This document shows positions 18,691 through 26,922 of a stretch of DNA of 64,000 nt, in pieces (the first letter of the stretch is position 1; every line of letters starts with the position of its first letter). Under the pieces are notes generated by a model. That model ran no database searches. It was given only the letters and a program-made list of their open reading frames with translations, and was not told the DNA's origin. The stretch spans positions 124,001-188,000 of the forward strand of contig NZ_BOMS01000009.1 of NCBI RefSeq assembly GCF_016862315.1. Reading direction: 5' to 3'. The DNA comes from Actinoplanes palleronii. Its GTDB lineage: Bacteria; Actinomycetota; Actinomycetes; Mycobacteriales; Micromonosporaceae. A program made the translations under genes and the position numbers.

Positions 18691-18807
18691 CAACGGTGCG
18701 TTGCGTTGATTTTCAAACCGTTGCAACGATTCTCGCGCATCTAGCTGCTAATACGCCGCGAATAAGCAACGAACATGTTGCCCAAAGCGCGAACGCAACG
18801 TAGCGTT
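18691..18807. promoter_or_regulatory. Cluster of CAACG/CGTTG operator-like palindromes
   Basis: Four related inverted repeats lie in the divergent spacer: CAACG-gtg-CGTTG (18691-18703), CGTTGCAACG (18719-18728), CAAC-gaacat-GTTG (18767-18780) and AACGC-aacgta-GCGTT (18792-18807). They suit binding of the GbsR-like dimer or its extra HTH. Confidence 0.6.
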
Positions 18808-18843
18808 TTGCACATCGGAAACAACGGATCGAAGGAGCTAGTC

Positions 18844-19512
18844 ATGCAGAAGTTCGCCACCACCGCCCCGATCGCCGCCGTCCTGGACATCCCGGCCGGC
18901 CGGCTCCAGCTGATCGCCGCCGACCGCGCCGACGCCACTGTCGAGATCCGGCCCGCCGACGCGTCGAAGGGCCGCGACGTGAAGGCCGCCGAGCAGGTCA
19001 CCGTCGACTACCGGGACGGCGTGCTGCGGATCGCGACGGCCGCGCCGAAGCACAAGCTGCTCGGCAACTCCGGCGCCGTCGAGGTCACCGTCCAGCTGCC
19101 GGCCGGGTCGCGGGTCGAGGCGACGACGGCCGCCGGGGACCTGCGGGGTGTGGGCCGGCTCGGCGAGGTCACGTTCGACGGGGCACAGGGCCAGGTCAAG
19201 CTGGACGAGACGGCGAGCGCCCGGCTGACCCTCCAGGACGGCGACATCACGGTCGGCCGCCTGACCGGGCCGGCGCGGATCAGCACCCAGCGGGGTGACA
19301 TCCGGATCGCCGAGGCGGTGGACGGGGCGCTCGTCCTTCGTACCGAAGCGGGAAACGTCGCGGTCGCGGCCGCCAGCGGCGTCTCCGCGTCGCTGGACGC
19401 CGGCACCGGCAGCGGCCGCATCCAGAACTCGCTGCGCAACGGTGACGGCGCCGCCGCCCTGACCATCCACGCCACCACGGCCTACGGCGACATCACCGCC
19501 CGCAGCCTGTAG
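18844..19512 (+). CDS. DUF4097 family beta-strand repeat protein
   Basis: A 222-residue protein made of short repeated strands (GDLRGVGRLGEVTFDGAQGQVKLDETASARLTLQDGDITVGRLTG..., TEAGNVAVAAASG) that fold as a right-handed beta-helix-like DUF4097 domain. No signal peptide or membrane segment is seen, so it is cytosolic or an adhesin-like domain of unknown role. The ATG is chosen for GAAGGAG seven bases upstream; an in-frame Met 69 bases earlier would extend into the operator repeats. Pairs of a GbsR/MarR-type regulator and a divergent DUF4097 gene are common in actinomycetes; the physiological signal is unknown. Confidence 0.85.
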   Translation: MQKFATTAPIAAVLDIPAGRLQLIAADRADATVEIRPADASKGRDVKAAEQVTVDYRDGVLRIATAAPKHKLLGNSGAVEVTVQLPAGSRVEATTAAGDLRGVGRLGEVTFDGAQGQVKLDETASARLTLQDGDITVGRLTGPARISTQRGDIRIAEAVDGALVLRTEAGNVAVAAASGVSASLDAGTGSGRIQNSLRNGDGAAALTIHATTAYGDITARSL

Positions 19513-19546
19513 TCCCGCCGCCTGGGGTATGGCGATGCCGACGAGT

Positions 19547-19573
19547 GGCGCACCGGCACGGTGCCGGTGCGCC
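19547..19573. terminator. Bidirectional hairpin at the left edge of the antibiotic cluster
   Basis: GGCGCACCGGCAC (19547-19559) pairs with 19561-19573 between the stops of the convergent DUF4097 and MFS genes. Confidence 0.7.
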
Positions 19574-19590
19574 GAGCGGTCCCGGCCGGG

Positions 19591-21135
19591 TCAGACCTCG
19601 ATCTCCACGCCCTCGTCGATCCGGACGTCCTTGAGCATGAGGCTGAAGACGAGCGCCAGCACCATCAGCGGGATCGTCCAGAGGAAGACGCTGCGGATCG
19701 TGTGCGCGAACGCCAGCTCCACCGCGGCGCGCAGGTCGGCGGGGAGCGCGCGCAGATCCATCGGGGAGATCGATCCGTCCGAGGGGATCCGGGCCGCGGT
19801 GCCGGCCGGCAACCGCTGCGACAACTCGGCGCTGAGCCGGATGCTGAACAGCGCGGCCAGCGCGGCGAAACCGAGTGAGCCGCCGATGCGCTGGGAGAAC
19901 GCGCCGGTCGCCGTCGCGCTTCCCATGTCGCGCTCCGGCGCGGTGGCCTGGATGGCGACCATCAGCGGCTGCATGCAGAGCCCGACGGTCAGACCGAAGA
20001 ACACCATGTAGGTGACGACGAGCCACAGGCTGGTGTCCGGGGTCATCGTGGCGAACAGGAGCAACGACGGCACGGCCAGGGCGCTGCCGAGAACCGGTGA
20101 CCACTTGTATCGGCGCCATTTGGTGATCAGGCCGCCCCCGACGATGGAGACCACCATCAGCCCGAACACGATCGGCAACTGCAGCAGACCGGAGTTGAAA
20201 GCGCTGATGCCCATGGCGAGCTGGATGAAAAGCGGCACGAACGTTCCGATGACGGTGACCCAGGTATGCACCATCACGTTGGCCAGGCAGGCGAAGGTGA
20301 TCGACGGAATACGGAACAACCGCGGCGGCATGATCGGCTCGGGCGCCCGCAACTCGCGCATCACGAACAGTGCTACCAGCACGATCGCGCCGGCCGCCAG
20401 AGCGAGAATGATCGGGGAGGACCAGGCATATTGTGCGCCGCCCCAGGACGCCAGCAGCGTGATGTCAGCGATCAATGCGGCGAGCAGGAAAAAACCCGCG
20501 TAGTCGATGGGAGCCGTGGATTTCTTCGGCGGCAGTTTCAACTCCCGGACGATGGCGACCAGCGCGATCAGACCCAGCGGCAAGTTGATGTAGAAGATCC
20601 AGCGCCAGGAGAGCTGATCGGTCAGGATGCCGCCGAGCAGCGGGCCGGCGATGGCACCGACGCCGAGCACGGCGCCGAACATGCCCATGAACTTGCCGCG
20701 TTCGCGCAGCGGCACGATCTCCGCGACGACCGTCATCGTCAGCACGGAGAGGCCACCGGCGCCCACCCCCTGGACGGCGCGGAACACGATCAGTTGGATC
20801 ATCGACTGCGCCGCGCCGGACAGGACCGAGCCGACCAGGAACGCGCTGATGGCGAAGATGTACAACCGGCGCGTGCCGTACAGGTCGGCGAGTTTGCCGT
20901 AGAGCGGCGTGGTCACACCCGCCACGATGATGTACGTGGTGAACAGCAGGGACAGGTACTGAACGCCGTCGAGCTGGCCGACGATCGTCGGCGCGGCGGT
21001 CGACACGATGGTCAGATCGAGGGAACCGAGCGCGGAACAGATCATCATCGCGATGACGACGATACGCATTGAGCTGCGACCCAGTGGCCCCTCACGCGAC
21101 GGTGCGTCAACTGCCTCGGGTTCGGGAGTCGTCAT
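19591..21135 (-). CDS. DHA2 (EmrB/QacA) family MFS drug exporter
   Basis: A 514-residue membrane protein with 14 predicted helices, the DHA2 drug:H+ antiporter layout. Visible signatures are LDLTIVSTAAPTI in helix 1, GKLADLYGTRRLY in the loop after helix 2 (motif A type) and GPLLGGILTDQLSWRWIFYINLPLG (motif C and the WRWIF signature). The likely role is export of the cluster product through the plasma membrane. The start is set by GAGGAG a few bases before the ATG; a 54-codon upstream extension has no membrane or coding character. It is the last gene of the leftward methyltransferase-flavin reductase-antiporter group and may mark the left cluster edge. Confidence 0.9.
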   Translation of the reverse strand: MTTPEPEAVDAPSREGPLGRSSMRIVVIAMMICSALGSLDLTIVSTAAPTIVGQLDGVQYLSLLFTTYIIVAGVTTPLYGKLADLYGTRRLYIFAISAFLVGSVLSGAAQSMIQLIVFRAVQGVGAGGLSVLTMTVVAEIVPLRERGKFMGMFGAVLGVGAIAGPLLGGILTDQLSWRWIFYINLPLGLIALVAIVRELKLPPKKSTAPIDYAGFFLLAALIADITLLASWGGAQYAWSSPIILALAAGAIVLVALFVMRELRAPEPIMPPRLFRIPSITFACLANVMVHTWVTVIGTFVPLFIQLAMGISAFNSGLLQLPIVFGLMVVSIVGGGLITKWRRYKWSPVLGSALAVPSLLLFATMTPDTSLWLVVTYMVFFGLTVGLCMQPLMVAIQATAPERDMGSATATGAFSQRIGGSLGFAALAALFSIRLSAELSQRLPAGTAARIPSDGSISPMDLRALPADLRAAVELAFAHTIRSVFLWTIPLMVLALVFSLMLKDVRIDEGVEIEV

Positions 21136-21250
21136 CACTGTCTCCTCGGGAAAGATGGGCCGTTCCGAGCCAATGGAAGATATCGCAAACCCGCGCCGGA
21201 CCATAGTTCGGCTCGAGTTCGGCGGGCCTCCTGAAGTGTGGGAAATTCGT

Positions 21251-22576
21251 TTACCGATATGGGGTTCGCTGTGCTGTCGATTCACCACTCCGGTCACCGC
21301 GCAGGGATTCCTCCGCGGTCAACTCCACGCGACGCATGGCGATCCGGAGGATGGGCGGCGCCATCAGCGAGGTAGCGATGGCCACCATTACCACAATGGT
21401 GTAGGTCTCGGTATTGAGGACACCCAGACGCAGCCCGACCATGGCGATGACGATCTCGACCACGCCGCGGGCGTTCATGCCGGCTCCGAGGGCGAGCGAT
21501 TCCCACTTGGTGAGCCGACTGGTCAGCCCGCCGATGAACGCGCCCGCGAACTTGCCCGCCACCGCCACCGTCAGCACGACCAGTCCGGCCAGCAGGACGA
21601 CCGGCCGGCCCAGCGCCGTCAGGTCGACACGCAATCCCGCGGTGGCGAAGAAGAGCGGCGCGAAGAAGGCCAGCACCGTCGTGTGCAACGGCACGAGCGC
21701 GGCTCGCGGCACGCCGCCGCAGCTGCCCACCAGGAGGCCGCCCACGAAGGCCCCGAAGACTGCCTCCATGCCCAGCGCCTGTGTGCCCGCGGCGCAGGCC
21801 AGCATGCCGATGGCCGCGACGGTCACCACGCCGGTCGGCCCGGCCGCCCGGTCCGCCTGGCGTAGCGCGACACGGAACAGCGGCCGGCCCACGGTGGCCG
21901 CCGTCACGACGATCGCCAGCAGGGTCAGCACCGCCGTCACGATCACGCCGGCCTGCAGGGCGGTGGCCGCCATCGCCACGACGATCGACAACATCAGCCA
22001 GCCGAACGCGTCGTCGACCATCCCGGTGATCAGGATCAGCTGACCGATGTTGCGATGCAGCAGCCGCATGTCGGTCAGCGTCTTCGCGATCACCGGCATC
22101 GCGCTGAGGCACATCGCGACGCCCAGGAAGAGCGCGAAGACGATCCGGTCGGTGCCACCCGGCACCAGCGCGGCCGGCAGCAGCAGGCCGGTGGCCACGC
22201 CCAGCCCCAGCGGCAGCAGCAACCCCGCCGTCGCCACCCGCACCACTGTCGCGCTCCGCCGGCGCAGCAGCAGGAGATCGACTTCTATCCCCGTCACCCC
22301 GACCAGCAGCAGGACCCCGATCTGGGCGACGGCGTCGAGCAGGTGGAACTGACCGGCCTGCTTGGGCAACAGCCACGCCGCCACGCCGGGCGCGACGTGG
22401 TCCAGCAGGGTCGGCCCGAGCAGCAGCCCGGCCGAGAGCTCACCGACGACCGCCGGCATGCCCAGCCGGACGGCCAGCCGGCCGAGCACGAAGGCCAGCG
22501 TCAGCAGCACCGCCACCTGGAGCAGGAAGAGCATCAGCTGCGGCGCCGGGATCAGCGGAACGGGGGTGTGCGACAC
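21251..22576 (-). CDS. Cation:proton antiporter, KefB/CPA2 family
   Basis: A 441-residue protein with about 12-13 membrane helices of the CPA2 Na+/H+ or K+/H+ exchanger family: VGELSAGLLLGPTLL in an early helix, GMVDDAFGWLML (conserved acidic pair in the ion-binding helix) and WESLALGAGMNARGVVEIVIA (signature NxRG segment). No TrkA-N/RCK domain follows. Such antiporters occur inside several aromatic polyketide clusters and may offset proton or cation leakage caused by the product. The gene starts 7 bases after the flavin reductase stop, so it belongs to the same operon. Confidence 0.88.
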   Translation of the reverse strand: MSHTPVPLIPAPQLMLFLLQVAVLLTLAFVLGRLAVRLGMPAVVGELSAGLLLGPTLLDHVAPGVAAWLLPKQAGQFHLLDAVAQIGVLLLVGVTGIEVDLLLLRRRSATVVRVATAGLLLPLGLGVATGLLLPAALVPGGTDRIVFALFLGVAMCLSAMPVIAKTLTDMRLLHRNIGQLILITGMVDDAFGWLMLSIVVAMAATALQAGVIVTAVLTLLAIVVTAATVGRPLFRVALRQADRAAGPTGVVTVAAIGMLACAAGTQALGMEAVFGAFVGGLLVGSCGGVPRAALVPLHTTVLAFFAPLFFATAGLRVDLTALGRPVVLLAGLVVLTVAVAGKFAGAFIGGLTSRLTKWESLALGAGMNARGVVEIVIAMVGLRLGVLNTETYTIVVMVAIATSLMAPPILRIAMRRVELTAEESLRGDRSGESTAQRTPYR

Positions 22577-22583
22577 GGTCCGC

Positions 22584-23162
22584 TCACCCTTCCGCGGCGA
22601 GGGTGAGCGCGACGGTTCGCGTGTCGTCCTCGGCCGGCCAGCGTCCGTACCTGCGGCGCCAGTACATCAACGGTCCGCTCGCCTCGTCGTGCACGCCACC
22701 GTCCACGGCCGCGCCGACGACGATCGTGTGGTCACCGGCGTCGATCACCCCGGCGACGTCGCACTCGGCGTGCGCGAGGGAATCGGCCGACAGCAGCGGG
22801 AGCCCGCCGCGCCGGGAGGGCTGCCACCTCGCCGTCTCGAACCGGTTCAGCGTGCTCGACGCGAACAGTGACGAGGTGCGTTCCCGGCTGTCCCGCAAGA
22901 AGTTGACGATGAACTGGCCGCGGTCGACCAGCGCGCTCAGCACCCGGCTGTTCCGGTTGAGACACACCAGCAGCAGCGGCGGCTCCAGAGACACGCTGCA
23001 CGTCGCGCTGCAGGTGACACCGAGTGGCGCGCCGTCGGCGCCGAGCGTGGTCACCACCGTGACGCCGGACGGGAACGCGCTCATCACCGACCGGAAAGTG
23101 GCCGGCTCGAGACAGGCCGCGGCCACCTCCGGAGACACCCGGAGGTCGTGCTGCCCGCGCAT
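22584..23162 (-). CDS. Flavin reductase (FMN/FAD-binding split-barrel)
   Basis: A 192-residue flavin reductase-like domain (SAFPSGVTVVTTLGADGAPLGVTCSATCSVSLEPPLLLVCLNRNS; GDHTIVVGAAVDGGV), the small component that supplies reduced flavin to partner enzymes using NAD(P)H. In this cluster the FAD-dependent halogenase needs external FADH2, making it the most likely client. The ATG lies one base after the stop of the upstream methyltransferase, which implies translational coupling. Confidence 0.9.
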   Translation of the reverse strand: MRGQHDLRVSPEVAAACLEPATFRSVMSAFPSGVTVVTTLGADGAPLGVTCSATCSVSLEPPLLLVCLNRNSRVLSALVDRGQFIVNFLRDSRERTSSLFASSTLNRFETARWQPSRRGGLPLLSADSLAHAECDVAGVIDAGDHTIVVGAAVDGGVHDEASGPLMYWRRRYGRWPAEDDTRTVALTLAAEG

Positions 23163-23163
23163 G

Positions 23164-24207
23164 TCACGCCGCCTTGCGGGCGACCACCACGTGGTCGCGG
23201 GTGATCGTGTCCGCCCGGAAGACCTGCTCCACCTCGAAGCCGGCCTCGCGCAGATACCCCTCGCAGTCGGACACCGAGTACGCGGAGTTGTCGTCGCGGA
23301 TCATCGCGCTGTTGAGACGTTGCAGCAGCGTCTCCAGGTCGTCCCGGCTCGGGTCGATCATGACGTCGTAGACCGCGATCCGCCCACCGGGCGAGACCGC
23401 CCGGTACGCGCTGTGCAGCAACCGCATCCGCTTCTCCAGCGGCCAGTCTGCCAGCACGTGACCCATGACGATCACGTCCGAGGCGGGCAGCGGGTCGACG
23501 AAGAAGTCACCGCCCGCGAAGCGGACCCGGTCGGCCGTGCCCAGTTCCCGCATCAGCTCGTCGCAGAGCGGTCGCAGCGCGGGCAGGTCCACGACCGAGC
23601 CCCGCAGGTGCGGATGTGCCCGGGCGATCCGCGCCGCCACGTTGCCGCGGGCGCCGCCCACGTCGGTGAACGTCGTGTACTCCGACCAGTCGAGCCGGCG
23701 AGCCAGTTCATCGGCCGTGAAGCCGTTGTGGGCGTCCATGTGCGTCATGACCTGCCGGGCCTTGTCGAGGTCCCGGTAGTAGTCCGGATAGGCGGTCGAA
23801 CCCTGCGCCGCCACCGACGACTTCGCGTGGCCGTCCCGCAGCGCCTCGGTCAACCGGCCCCACGCGTGGTAGTGCAGTTTCGCGTGCTGGGCGCAGGTGC
23901 CGCCCAGGTAGGTCGGTTGCCCGGTCACCAGGAACTCGGCGGTGAGGTCGCTGTTGCGGTACTCCGCTCCGTCGCGTTCCAGCAACTCCAGCCCGACGAG
24001 CGCGTCGAGGAAGTCGGGGGTCAGCCGGTGCCGGACGGCCAGTTTCTCCTGAAGCGTGTCCGCCGTGGCCGGACCGTCGGCGAGCAGGTCGAACACACCG
24101 AGCTCCACCGCGCTCTGCAGGACCTTCGTCTGGAAGTACGCCGTGTTGAGCCGGACGACGGCCCGGGCCCGGGCCACTGAACTGCGGGGAGGTACGCCAA
24201 CGGTCAT
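23164..24207 (-). CDS. SAM-dependent O/N-methyltransferase, dimerisation-domain type
   Basis: A 347-residue class I methyltransferase of the acetylserotonin/TcmN-like family: N-terminal helical dimer domain (residues about 1-105), then a Rossmann core with motif I FTDVGGARGNVA near 170 and ISPGGR-like VSPGGRIAVYDV. Two enzymes of this family occur in the cluster. One should be the 4-N,N-dimethyltransferase (OxyT-like) and the other an O-methyltransferase, for example for an 8-hydroxyl; which is which cannot be decided here. It is the first gene of the leftward operon, with a ribosome site AAGGA before its ATG and a SARP box upstream, divergent from KS-alpha. Confidence 0.88.
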   Translation of the reverse strand: MTVGVPPRSSVARARAVVRLNTAYFQTKVLQSAVELGVFDLLADGPATADTLQEKLAVRHRLTPDFLDALVGLELLERDGAEYRNSDLTAEFLVTGQPTYLGGTCAQHAKLHYHAWGRLTEALRDGHAKSSVAAQGSTAYPDYYRDLDKARQVMTHMDAHNGFTADELARRLDWSEYTTFTDVGGARGNVAARIARAHPHLRGSVVDLPALRPLCDELMRELGTADRVRFAGGDFFVDPLPASDVIVMGHVLADWPLEKRMRLLHSAYRAVSPGGRIAVYDVMIDPSRDDLETLLQRLNSAMIRDDNSAYSVSDCEGYLREAGFEVEQVFRADTITRDHVVVARKAA

Positions 24208-24244
24208 CGTCTGTCCTTACTCCCGATCGGTCGTTGCGGGGCAC

Positions 24245-24287
24245 ACCGTCGCACCGGCCGGTCGTGCTCACGTCGAGCGGCGGCCGA
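24245..24287 (-). promoter_or_regulatory. SARP box and -10 for the methyltransferase operon
   Basis: Minus strand: heptamers TCGGCCG (24281-24287), TCGACGT (24270-24276) and ACGACCG (24259-24265) at exact 11-bp pitch, 8-bp gap, then -10 GACGGT (24245-24250), about 37 bases before the ATG. Confidence 0.65.
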
Positions 24288-24310
24288 GGCCGCTGGCTGT
24301 CCAGCGCGGG

Positions 24311-24342
24311 TCAAGGGCGAATCGAGGTCGGCAGGACAGCCT
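24311..24342 (+). promoter_or_regulatory. SARP box and -10 for the minimal PKS operon
   Basis: TCAAGGG (24311-24317) and TCGAGGT (24322-24328) at 11-bp pitch, 8-bp gap, then CAGCCT (24337-24342) as -10, 31 bases before the KS-alpha GTG. Confidence 0.7.
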
Positions 24343-24373
24343 TGGCCGGTTGGCAACGGTGAAGGGAGACGGG

Positions 24374-25669
24374 GTGCTGCGGAAGAACGAGGAAGGACCG
24401 CGGGGTGGACGGCGGGTGGTCGTGACCGGGATCGGGGTGGTCGCACCGGGCGGCATCGGGACGAAGCAGTACTGGGACCTGCTGACCGCCGGGCGGACCG
24501 CCACCCGGACCATCACGGCGTTCGACGCCACCCAGTTCCGCTCCCGGGTGGCCGCCGAGTGCGATTTCAACCCCGTCGAGGCCGGTTTGACCCAGCGGCA
24601 GATCCGCCGGTGGGATCGGACCACACAGTTCGCGTACGTGGCGGCCCGCGAGGCGCTCGTCGACAGCGGCATCGTCGGCGAGCTGCACCCGGAGCGCACC
24701 GGGGTGATGGTGGGCACCGCGTGCGGGATGACCATCAGCCTCGACCACGAATACGCGGTGGTCAGCGACGAGGGCCGGATCTGGCAGGTCGACGAGGCGC
24801 ACGCGATGCCGTACCTGTACGACTACTTCGTGCCCTCGTCCATGGCGGCCGAGGTCGCGGGCCTGGTGGGGGCGGAGGGGCCGGTGGGCATCGTGTCCAC
24901 CGGGTGCACGTCCGGCATCGACGTGGTCACCCACGCCGTGGACCTCATCCGGGACGGCGAGGCGGATGTGATGATCGCCGGAGCGTCGGACGCCGCCATC
25001 TCGCCGATCACCGTCGCGTGCTTCGACGCGATCAAGGCGACCACGCCGCGCAACGACGAACCGGAGACGGCGTCGCGGCCGTTCGACCGGACCCGCAACG
25101 GCTTCGCGCTGGGTGAGGGCTCGGCCGTCTTCGTCCTGGAGGAGTTCGGCCACGCTCGCCGCCGGGGCGCGCACGTGTACGCCGAGATCGCCGGATACGC
25201 CTCCCGGTGCAACGCCTTCTCGATGACCGGGCTGCGTCCGGACGGCGTGGAACTGGCCGCGGCCATCACCGGCGCGTTGGACCTGGCGCGCGTCGACCGG
25301 TCCGAGATCGACTACATCAACGCGCACGGCTCCGCGACCAAGCAGAACGACCTGCACGAGACCGGCGCCTACAAGCGCAGTCTCGGCGAACACGCGTACA
25401 CGACACCGGTCAGCTCGATCAAGTCGATGATCGGTCACTCGCTGGGAGCGATCTGCTCACTGGAGGTCGCGGCCTCCGTGCTGGCCATCGAGCACTCGGT
25501 CATCCCGCCGACGGCAAACCTCCGGGAACCCGACCCCGAGTGCGACCTGGACTACGTCCCCCTCGTGGCCCGGGAACAGCGCACCGACGTGGTGCTCAGC
25601 GTGGCCAGCGGCTTCGGTGGCTTCCAGAGTGCGATCGTCCTCGCCGGGCCGGGCCGGTGGGCGGCATGA
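24374..25669 (+). CDS. Ketosynthase alpha (type II PKS KS-alpha, OxyA-like)
   Basis: A 431-residue beta-ketoacyl synthase that makes the C-C bonds of the polyketide chain on the ACP. The active-site nucleophile is Cys178 in VSTGCTSGIDVV; the catalytic histidines appear in YINAHGSATKQND and IKSMIGHSLGA. The GTG start is chosen because GAAGGGAG precedes it and the N-terminal RRVVVTGIGVVAPGG follows at the usual distance; the open frame upstream overlaps the SARP box. ATGA overlap with the next gene (KS-beta) indicates coupled translation of the heterodimer. Confidence 0.96.
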   Translation: MLRKNEEGPRGGRRVVVTGIGVVAPGGIGTKQYWDLLTAGRTATRTITAFDATQFRSRVAAECDFNPVEAGLTQRQIRRWDRTTQFAYVAAREALVDSGIVGELHPERTGVMVGTACGMTISLDHEYAVVSDEGRIWQVDEAHAMPYLYDYFVPSSMAAEVAGLVGAEGPVGIVSTGCTSGIDVVTHAVDLIRDGEADVMIAGASDAAISPITVACFDAIKATTPRNDEPETASRPFDRTRNGFALGEGSAVFVLEEFGHARRRGAHVYAEIAGYASRCNAFSMTGLRPDGVELAAAITGALDLARVDRSEIDYINAHGSATKQNDLHETGAYKRSLGEHAYTTPVSSIKSMIGHSLGAICSLEVAASVLAIEHSVIPPTANLREPDPECDLDYVPLVAREQRTDVVLSVASGFGGFQSAIVLAGPGRWAA

Positions 25670-26922
25670 CCGCGCCCGGAACCGCCGGGACGGCGCCGGC
25701 CCGGGCAACCGGCACCGCGGTGGTCACCGGCCTCGGCGTGGTCGCACCCAACGGCCTCGGCGTGGCGGAGTACTGGGCGGCGACGTTGCGCGGCGAGTCC
25801 GGCATCGGCCGCATCACCAGGTTCGACCCGGCGCCGTACTCGGCGCAGCTGGCCGGTGAGGTCACCCTGGACACGGCCAGCCGGCTGCCGAGCCGGCTGC
25901 TGCCGCAGACCGACCGCATGACCCAGCTCGCGCTGATCGCGGCCGAGGAGGCGCTTGCCGACGCGGGCGCCGACCCGCGGCAGCTGGCCGACTACGCCAC
26001 CGGGGTGGTCACCGCCGCTTCCGCCGGTGGCTTCGAGTTCGGGCAGCGCGAGCTCGAGGCGCTGTGGAGCAAGGGCGGCGCGTACGTGAGCGCGTACCAG
26101 TCCTTCGCTTGGTTCTATCCGGTCAACAGCGGCCAGATCTCGATCCGGCACGGCATGCGAGGGCCCGGGAGCACCCTGGTCGCCGAGCAGGCCGGCGGGC
26201 TGGACGCGATCGCCAAAGCTCGCCGGCACGTACGCGACGGCACTGCGCTCATGCTCGCCGGCGGGGTGGACGGCTCGCTGTGCCCGTGGTCCTGGGTCTG
26301 CATGATCCGCTCGGGCCGGGTCAGCCCGGTCACCGAACCGAGCCGGGCGTATCTGCCGTTCGACCTGGACGTCACCGGTCATGTGCCGGGCGAGGGCGGC
26401 GCCCTGCTCGTCGTCGAGGATCCCGGCGAGGCCCGGCAGCGCGGGGTGGACCGGATCTACGGGGTGGTCGCCGGGCACGCCGCCACCTTCGACCCGCAGC
26501 CCGGCTCGGGCCGGGAGCCGGGCCTGCGCCGGGCCATCGAGCTGGCGCTGCGCGACGCGCGACTGTCCGTGGCGGAGGTGGACGTGGTCTTCGCCGACGC
26601 CGCCGGGGTCGCGGCGCTGGACCGGGTGGAGGTCGACACCCTCGCCACCGTCTTCGGGCCGCGGGCGGTGCCCGTGACGGCGCCCAAGACCATGACCGGC
26701 CGTCTGCTGGGCGGCGGGGCCGCGCTCGATGTGGCCACGGCGCTGCTGTCCCTGCGCGACTCGGTGATCCCGCCGACCATCCACATCGATCGCCCCGCCT
26801 TCGCCGAGGCGATCGACCTGGTCGGATCCGAGCCGCGGGAGGCCACGCTCACCAACGCGCTCGTCCTCGCCCGGGGGCAGGGTGGCTTCAACTCGGCGAT
26901 GGTGCTCCGGCGTCCCGCATAG
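25666..26922 (+). CDS. Chain length factor (KS-beta, OxyB-like)
   Basis: A 418-residue KS homologue in which the active-site Cys is replaced by Gln175 in STLVAEQAGG, the hallmark of KS-beta. It pairs with KS-alpha, starts chains by decarboxylating malonyl-ACP and sets chain length; the rest of the cluster predicts a decaketide amide. Its ATG overlaps the KS-alpha stop (ATGA). Its last 35 bases overlap, tail to tail, the 3' end of the acyltransferase gene on the other strand. Confidence 0.96.
   Translation: MTAPGTAGTAPARATGTAVVTGLGVVAPNGLGVAEYWAATLRGESGIGRITRFDPAPYSAQLAGEVTLDTASRLPSRLLPQTDRMTQLALIAAEEALADAGADPRQLADYATGVVTAASAGGFEFGQRELEALWSKGGAYVSAYQSFAWFYPVNSGQISIRHGMRGPGSTLVAEQAGGLDAIAKARRHVRDGTALMLAGGVDGSLCPWSWVCMIRSGRVSPVTEPSRAYLPFDLDVTGHVPGEGGALLVVEDPGEARQRGVDRIYGVVAGHAATFDPQPGSGREPGLRRAIELALRDARLSVAEVDVVFADAAGVAALDRVEVDTLATVFGPRAVPVTAPKTMTGRLLGGGAALDVATALLSLRDSVIPPTIHIDRPAFAEAIDLVGSEPREATLTNALVLARGQGGFNSAMVLRRPA

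Noticed and set aside
24056..24373. Longer N-terminus for KS-alpha
   Set aside because: The extra 106 codons cover the divergent SARP promoters and the start of the methyltransferase gene; KS proteins begin near RRVVVTGIG.
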